From Massilia arenae (GTDB lineage: Bacteria; Pseudomonadota; Gammaproteobacteria; Burkholderiales; Burkholderiaceae_D): a DNA stretch of 64,000 nucleotides. The stretch covers positions 1-64,000 of the forward strand of contig NZ_VPFD01000028.1 in NCBI RefSeq assembly GCF_008014745.1, read 5' to 3'. The notes below the pieces were generated by a model that had not been told where the DNA came from, did not search any database, and saw nothing but the letters and a program-made list of their open reading frames with translations. Below, in pieces: positions 59,080 to 64,000 of the stretch. Within the stretch, counting starts at the first letter, position 1; each line of letters opens with the position of its first letter. A program made the translations under genes and the position numbers.

Positions 59080-61476
59080 TTAGTTACGCACGGGCTTACC
59101 GGTCTGCATCATGCCCATGATGCGTTCCTGGGTCTTCGGATTGTTCAGCAGGGCCACGAAGGCCTTGCGTTCCAGGTCGAGGATCCACTGTTCGCTCACC
59201 ACGCTGCCCTGGTCGATGTCGCCACCGGTCACGATTTCGGCGATGGTGTCGCCCAGGTGGTAGTCATAGGCCGAGATGAAGCCGCCGTCGCGCATATTGA
59301 CCATCTGGCCGCGGATGGTGCCCCAGCCGTAACGGCCGGTGACCGGGAAGGTACGGCGCGCCGGGGCGCGATAACCGGCGTCGAACATGGCGCGCGCGGT
59401 GGTCTTCGCCACGTGCAGCAGCTCGTACGCGTTGAACACGATCACGTCGTCTTCCTTCAGGTAACCCATGGCCTTGGCTTCCAGCGCCGACTTCGACACT
59501 TGCGCGGTGGCCGCGTTCATGAAACCGTTCTTGAGGAATTGCAGGATGTCGTTGCCCTTGGCTTCATTGGCCGCGCGCAGCGCCGCTTCCTTCAGGCCGC
59601 CGCCGGCCGGCACCAGGCCCACGCCCACTTCGACCAGGCCGATGTACGACTCGATCGAGGCCACGCGCTTGCTTGCATGCAGCGCCAGCTCGCAGCCGCC
59701 GCCCAGCGCCAGGCCGGCCACGGCCGCCACGACCGGGATGTTCGAATACTTCATCGCCATGAAGGTGTCCTGCAGCTCGCGCACGATCGGCTCCATCGCC
59801 TTCGCGCCGCCGGCCATGAAGGCTGGCAGGGCCGATTGCAGGTCGGCGCCGGCCGAGAACGCGCCGCCTTCGGCTGCGTCGGTATTCCAGATCACGATGC
59901 CCTTGAAGCCTTGCTCGGCTTCCTTCAGTGCGCGCTGGATGCCCTTGATGACGCCATCGCCGATGACGTGCATCTTGGTCTTGAGCGAGATGACCAGGAT
60001 CTCGTCGTCCGAGTGCCACAGGCGCACGGAGTCGTCTTCGAACACGGTGGTGCCGGCCGTCTTGGCGTCCAGCGTGGTCGAACCGACCACCGGTGCGCGG
60101 AACTGCTGGCGCTTGTAGACCGGCAGGTCCGACACAGGAACATAGGCGTTCTTGGTGGCCGAGTACGAGCCTTCAGGGGTATGCACGCCCTTCTCTGCCA
60201 CGGTGCCTTCGAACACCCAGGCTGGCAGCGGCGCGTCGGACAGCGCCTTGCCCGCTTCGATGTCTTCCTTCACCCACTGGGCGATCTGGGTCCAGCCGGC
60301 GGCTTGCCAGGTCTCGAACGGACCGACGCTCCAGCCGAAGCCCCAGCGCATCGCGAAGTCGATGTCGCGCGCATTGTCGGCAATCGTATCCAAGTGGAAC
60401 GCGATGTAGTGGAAGGCGTCGCGGAAGATCGCCCACAGGAACTGCGCCTGCGGGTTGGTCGAGTCGCGCATGGCCTTGAATTTCTTGACCGGGTCTTTTT
60501 CTTTGAGGATGCGACCGACGATGTCGGCGGCTTTCGCGCCGCCGGCGACGTATTCACCGGTGGCGAAGTCCAGGCGCTGGATCTCCTTGCCGACCTTCTT
60601 GTAGAAGCCGGCGCCGGTCTTCTGGCCCAGCGCGCCCTTCTCGATCAGCTTGGCCAGGATGTCCGGCGTCTTGTAGACATTGAAGAACGGATCGTCCTTC
60701 AGGTTGTCCTGCATGGTCTTGATCACATGGCCCATGGTGTCCAGGCCAACCACGTCCGCGGTGCGGAAGGTGCCCGACTTGGCGCGACCGAGCTTGGCGC
60801 CGGTGAGGTCGTCGACCACGTCCACCGACAGGCCGAACTTCTCGGCTTCGACGATGGTGGCCAGCATGCCGAAGATGCCGACGCGGTTGGCGATGAAGTT
60901 CGGCGTGTCTTTGGCGCGCACGACGCCCTTGCCCAGGGTCGAGGTCAGGAAGGTCTCGAGCTGGTCCAGGATTTCAGGACGGGTGCCTTCGGTCGGGATC
61001 AGTTCCACCAGGTGCATATAGCGCGGCGGGTTGAAGAAGTGCACGCCGCAGAAGCGCGCCTTCAGTTCGCTGTCGAAGCCTTCGGCCAGCTTGTTGATCG
61101 ACAGGCCCGAGGTGTTCGAGGCGAAGATTGCGTGTGGTGCGATGTGCGGCGCGACCTTGGCGTACAGGTCGTGTTTCCAGTCCATGCGCTCGGCGATGGC
61201 TTCGATGATCAGGTCGCAGCCGGCCAGCACGTCGAGGTTGTCCTCGTAGTTGGCCACTTCGATCAGGGCCGCGTCATCCTTGTTGCCCAGCGGGGCCGGC
61301 GACAGTTTCTTGAGGTTCTCGATGGCGCGCAGGACGATGCCGTTCTTTGGGCCTTCCTTGGCCGGCAGGTCGAACAGCACGACCGGCACCTTGGCGTTCA
61401 CGCAGTGCGCAGCGATCTGCGCACCCATCACGCCGGCGCCCAGCACGGCGACTTTCTTGACGATGAAATTGGACAT
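59080..61476 (-). CDS. 3-hydroxyacyl-CoA dehydrogenase/enoyl-CoA hydratase fusion
   Basis: A 798-residue bifunctional enzyme. The N-terminal half is a 3-hydroxyacyl-CoA dehydrogenase: NAD motif VAVLGAGVMGAQIAAHCV near residue 9 and SNTSGLSINKLAEG. The C-terminal half is a crotonase domain (GGAFSAGADLQ, AVAGLALGGGCELALHAS and EVGVGLVPAGGGLKE). The domain order is dehydrogenase then hydratase, opposite to E. coli FadB and like FadN-type proteins. Central enzyme of the beta-oxidation block. Confidence 0.9.
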   Translation of the reverse strand: MSNFIVKKVAVLGAGVMGAQIAAHCVNAKVPVVLFDLPAKEGPKNGIVLRAIENLKKLSPAPLGNKDDAALIEVANYEDNLDVLAGCDLIIEAIAERMDWKHDLYAKVAPHIAPHAIFASNTSGLSINKLAEGFDSELKARFCGVHFFNPPRYMHLVELIPTEGTRPEILDQLETFLTSTLGKGVVRAKDTPNFIANRVGIFGMLATIVEAEKFGLSVDVVDDLTGAKLGRAKSGTFRTADVVGLDTMGHVIKTMQDNLKDDPFFNVYKTPDILAKLIEKGALGQKTGAGFYKKVGKEIQRLDFATGEYVAGGAKAADIVGRILKEKDPVKKFKAMRDSTNPQAQFLWAIFRDAFHYIAFHLDTIADNARDIDFAMRWGFGWSVGPFETWQAAGWTQIAQWVKEDIEAGKALSDAPLPAWVFEGTVAEKGVHTPEGSYSATKNAYVPVSDLPVYKRQQFRAPVVGSTTLDAKTAGTTVFEDDSVRLWHSDDEILVISLKTKMHVIGDGVIKGIQRALKEAEQGFKGIVIWNTDAAEGGAFSAGADLQSALPAFMAGGAKAMEPIVRELQDTFMAMKYSNIPVVAAVAGLALGGGCELALHASKRVASIESYIGLVEVGVGLVPAGGGLKEAALRAANEAKGNDILQFLKNGFMNAATAQVSKSALEAKAMGYLKEDDVIVFNAYELLHVAKTTARAMFDAGYRAPARRTFPVTGRYGWGTIRGQMVNMRDGGFISAYDYHLGDTIAEIVTGGDIDQGSVVSEQWILDLERKAFVALLNNPKTQERIMGMMQTGKPVRN

Positions 61477-61539
61477 GTAAGTTATTCCTTGGTTAGCGTC
61501 GTTAACACTAAATTGTTAGCACTGCACCAGCGCTTATCA

Positions 61540-61627
61540 ACGTCGTTCCCGCGCAGGCGGGAACCTAAGTTTCGTCGTGCAGTGTTAACGCTTGCAAACT
61601 TGGGTCCCCGCCTACGCGGGGACGACG
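61540..61627. repeat. Second inverted pair of the palindromic repeat
   Basis: Copies at 61540-61570 (CGTCGTTCCCGC-GCA-GGCGGGAACCTAAGT) and 61598-61627 (the inverted form, with some changes: GGTCCCCGCC-TAC-GCGGGGAC), 27 bp apart. The second keeps its internal pairing through compensating changes. It lies between the acyl-CoA dehydrogenase and the bifunctional gene. Same family as 5253-5340. Confidence 0.85.
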
Positions 61628-61645
61628 GTTCAGCGTGACGTGGTG

Positions 61646-63436
61646 TTAGAACAGCTCAGCATCCAGCGCCGTCAGATTCGCGGCGCCCGAACGTGCCTGG
61701 CGGATCAGCATCGCGGTTTCCGGATACAGGCGGGCGAAGTAGAAGCGGATCGTCGCCAGCTTGGCTTCGTAGAACTTGTCGCCCGAGTCGAGCTTGGCCA
61801 GCGCGATCTTGGCCTGTTGCGCGAACAGGTAGCTGTACACCAGATGGCCGGCCACGCGCAGGTAAGGCACGGCGGCGGCGCCCACTTCGTCCGGATTCTG
61901 GAATGCCTTCATGCCGATTTCCATGGTCAGCTTGGTGACCTTGTCACCCAGTTCGCCCAGCGGGGTCACGAACTCGGACAGTTGCTCGTCCAGGCCGTTG
62001 TCTTCAACAAAAGTCTTGATCTTCTCGCCGAACTTGCGCAGTTTGGCACCGTTGTCCATCAGGATCTTGCGGCCCAACAGATCCAGCGACTGGATGGTGT
62101 TGGTGCCTTCGTAGATCATATTGATGCGGGCGTCGCGCACGTACTGCTCCATGCCCCACTCGGCGATGTAGCCGTGGCCGCCGTACACCTGCATCGCTTC
62201 CGAGGTCGCGATCCAGCCGTTGTCGGTGATGAAGGCCTTGATGATCGGGGTCAGGAGCGCCACTTCGTCGGCCGCTTCCTTGCGCACGTCTTCGTCGGTG
62301 TGGTTCAGTTCACGGTCGATCTGCAGCGCGACATAGGACGAGAACGCGCGCGCGCCTTCGGCGTACGCTTTAGCCGTCAATAACATGCGCCGCACGTCCG
62401 GGTGCACGATGATCGGGTCGGCTGGTTTATCCGGTGCTTTCGGGCCCGACAGGCTGCGCATCTGGATGCGGTCTTTCGCATAGGCCAGCGCGTTCTGGTA
62501 GGCGACTTCGGTCAGGCCTAGCGACTGCATGCCCACGCCCAGGCGGGCCGCGTTCATGAACACGAACATCGCCTGCAGGCCTTTATGGGGCTGGCCGATC
62601 AGGGTGCCGCGCGCGCTGTCCAGGTTCATCTGGCAGGTGGAGTTGCCGTGGATGCCCATCTTTTCTTCGATGGCGCCGCAGGCGATGCCGTTGCGCTCGC
62701 CCAGCGAGCCGTCTTCCTGAGGCAGGAACTTCGGCACCAGGAACAGCGAGATGCCCTTCGAGCCTTCCGGCGCGTCCGGCAGGCGCGCCAGCACCAGGTG
62801 GATGATGTTCTCGGAGATGTCATGCTCGCCGGCCGAGATGAAGATCTTGGAGCCGGTGATCAGGTAGGTGCCGTCGGCCTGCGGTTCGGCCTTCGAGCGC
62901 AAGAGGCCCAGGTCGGTGCCGCAGTGCGCTTCGGTCAGGCACATGGTGCCGGTCCACTCGCCCGAGACCAGTTTTGGCAGGTACAGGCGTTTCTGGTCGT
63001 CGGTGCCGTGCTCCAGCAGGCACTCGTAGGCGCCGTGCGACAGGCCGGGATACATCGACCAGGCCTGGTTCGACGAGTTCAGCATCTCGTAGAACGAGTT
63101 GTTCAGGGTGATCGGCAGGCCCTGGCCGCCGTATTCAGGGTCGCACGCCAGCGCCGCCCAGCCGCCTTCGACGTACTGCTTATACGCTTCCTTGAAACCC
63201 TTCGGGGTCGTGACGGTTTTATCCGCGGCGTTGAAATGGCAGCCTTCGCGGTCGCCCGAGTGGTTCAGCGGGAACAGCACCTCTTGCGTGAACTTCGCGC
63301 CTTCTTCGAGCACCTGGTTGATGATGTCGGCATCGATCTCCGAGTACTTCGGCAGACTCTTGAATTCTTCGGTGACGTTGAGGAATTCATGCAGAACGAA
63401 CTGCATATCCCGGATTGGCGCGACGTACTGACCCAT
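61646..63436 (-). CDS. Acyl-CoA dehydrogenase with C-terminal extension (DmdC-like)
   Basis: A 596-residue flavoenzyme of the acyl-CoA dehydrogenase family with the extra N- and C-terminal domains of the long (DmdC/FadE12-like) type. CLTEAHCGTDLGLL and SKIFISAGEHD are in the middle domain; the catalytic base region is MIYEGTNTIQSLDLLGRK. It introduces the first double bond in fatty acyl-CoA. ATG at 63436 with AGGAGATAACC. Confidence 0.9.
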   Translation of the reverse strand: MGQYVAPIRDMQFVLHEFLNVTEEFKSLPKYSEIDADIINQVLEEGAKFTQEVLFPLNHSGDREGCHFNAADKTVTTPKGFKEAYKQYVEGGWAALACDPEYGGQGLPITLNNSFYEMLNSSNQAWSMYPGLSHGAYECLLEHGTDDQKRLYLPKLVSGEWTGTMCLTEAHCGTDLGLLRSKAEPQADGTYLITGSKIFISAGEHDISENIIHLVLARLPDAPEGSKGISLFLVPKFLPQEDGSLGERNGIACGAIEEKMGIHGNSTCQMNLDSARGTLIGQPHKGLQAMFVFMNAARLGVGMQSLGLTEVAYQNALAYAKDRIQMRSLSGPKAPDKPADPIIVHPDVRRMLLTAKAYAEGARAFSSYVALQIDRELNHTDEDVRKEAADEVALLTPIIKAFITDNGWIATSEAMQVYGGHGYIAEWGMEQYVRDARINMIYEGTNTIQSLDLLGRKILMDNGAKLRKFGEKIKTFVEDNGLDEQLSEFVTPLGELGDKVTKLTMEIGMKAFQNPDEVGAAAVPYLRVAGHLVYSYLFAQQAKIALAKLDSGDKFYEAKLATIRFYFARLYPETAMLIRQARSGAANLTALDAELF

Positions 63437-63483
63437 GGTTATCTCCTGAACAAGGGTAAAGATGTTGGACGTGGCAGGCGGCT

Positions 63484-64000
63484 TTACGCCGCCTGATGGT
63501 CTTGCGGTAGTTGGGGATTGCGGTAATTCTCGACCAGGCGCTCGAAGGCGGCCCGCGCGCGTTCGACCGCGCCCGGGTTGCGCAGGAAGCGGGCGTCGTG
63601 GTGCAGGGCCAGGATCAGGCCGTGCATCTCGAACACCAGCTGGGCGGCATCGACATCGGAGCGCAGGTGCTTGGCGTCGACCGCCTGCTGCACGCTGCGC
63701 AGCAAGGCTTCCTGCCAGGCGCGCACCATCGACACCAGCTGCTCGCGGATCGGGCCCTCGCGGTCGTCGTATTCGACTGCCCCGCTGATATAGATGCAGC
63801 CCGACGCGATCTCGACCGAGACGCGCTTGACCCAGCGCGTGTACATCGCCACCAGGCGCGGCAGGCCGCGCGCTTCGGTGATGCTCGGGAAAAAGACCTC
63901 TTGCTCGAAGCGGTGGTGATAGAGCTTGACCACCTCGAGCTGCAGGTCTTCGCGCGAGCCGAAGTGGGCGAACACGCCCGATTTGCTCATGCTCATCCGG
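63484..64000 (-). CDS. TetR family regulator, cut by the window end
   Basis: At least 172 residues, N-terminus off the window. The visible start includes the end of the helix-turn-helix (MSMSKSGVFAHFGSREDLQLEV), then a ligand-binding domain common in regulators near acyl-CoA genes. It lies 47 bp upstream of the acyl-CoA dehydrogenase gene on the same strand, so it probably represses the beta-oxidation block. Confidence 0.85.
   Translation of the reverse strand, partial: RMSMSKSGVFAHFGSREDLQLEVVKLYHHRFEQEVFFPSITEARGLPRLVAMYTRWVKRVSVEIASGCIYISGAVEYDDREGPIREQLVSMVRAWQEALLRSVQQAVDAKHLRSDVDAAQLVFEMHGLILALHHDARFLRNPGAVERARAAFERLVENYRNPQLPQDHQAA

Noticed and set aside
57787-61638. Very long open frame (1,283 codons) on the plus strand
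   Set aside because: Antisense to the thiolase and bifunctional genes, which have clear motifs on the minus strand; high-GC shadow.
1-64000. tRNA, rRNA, prophage or CRISPR loci
   Set aside because: None seen on reading both strands, although weak tRNA genes could be missed without a covariance search.

Overview
The window is GC-rich, densely packed bacterial chromosome. A PhaM-type PHA granule regulator, a SoxR regulator with its box, a cydDCABX cluster, TonB-dependent carbohydrate uptake and the general style of the proteins point to a betaproteobacterium of the Oxalobacteraceae, most likely Massilia or a close relative. This is inferred from protein style; no rRNA or other marker gene is present. 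I saw no tRNA, rRNA, CRISPR array or prophage.

Layout. (1) 1-5.3 kb: the end of an IS3-type element abuts half of a palindromic repeat, followed by a MukBEF-like condensin operon of the Mks/Wadjet type (mksF-mksE-mksB, reading leftward) with no jetD gene in view. (2) 5.3-11.4 kb: two tandem DUF3108 genes, an SDR/TetR divergent pair with repeated operator-like motifs, a GMC oxidoreductase and phaM. (3) 11.5-14.7 kb: a large membrane patatin-like phospholipase broken by one apparent single-base deletion. (4) 14.7-26.4 kb: a polysaccharide utilisation locus, with a LacI regulator and MFS sugar transporter on one side and, divergently, a TonB-dependent receptor, a BNR_4 beta-propeller protein, GH105, GH35 and DUF2264 genes overlapping as one operon. 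The enzyme set fits removal of rhamnose, (unsaturated) glucuronic acid and galactose from arabinogalactan or rhamnogalacturonan side chains. (5) 26.5-41.5 kb: signalling and stress genes, including an EAL phosphodiesterase fused to a CZB zinc-binding domain, a small histidine kinase with a REC-TPR protein, a soxR operon that also carries a ParS-like protein, tag and an mnmC with a degenerate methyltransferase half, a dicarboxylate-type transporter divergent from a DctB-like kinase and its regulator, and a MocR/PaiB pair. (6) 41.5-46.2 kb: an acid phosphatase, a terminator-ended intergenic transcript that may be a small RNA, and several small enzymes and regulators. (7) 46.2-53.9 kb: cydDCABX (cytochrome bd oxidase and its CydDC transporter) with a DUF2946 gene, facing a GbsR/MarR regulator. 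(8) 53.9-64 kb: conserved hypothetical genes, a LysR/YdeI pair and a leftward fatty-acid beta-oxidation block (TetR, acyl-CoA dehydrogenase, bifunctional hydroxyacyl-CoA dehydrogenase/enoyl-CoA hydratase, thiolase, enoyl-CoA hydratase).

A short palindromic repeat recurs: one inverted pair at 5.3 kb, one at 61.6 kb and a half copy at the IS junction. The only gene-free stretch of about 300 bases is 17065-17367, which holds two LacI-type operators and the receptor promoter. No wholly new system is obvious. The points most worth a second look are the jetD-less condensin operon at an IS junction, the polysaccharide locus, the EAL-CZB fusion, the MnmC with a vestigial methyltransferase domain, and the unidentified small RNA.
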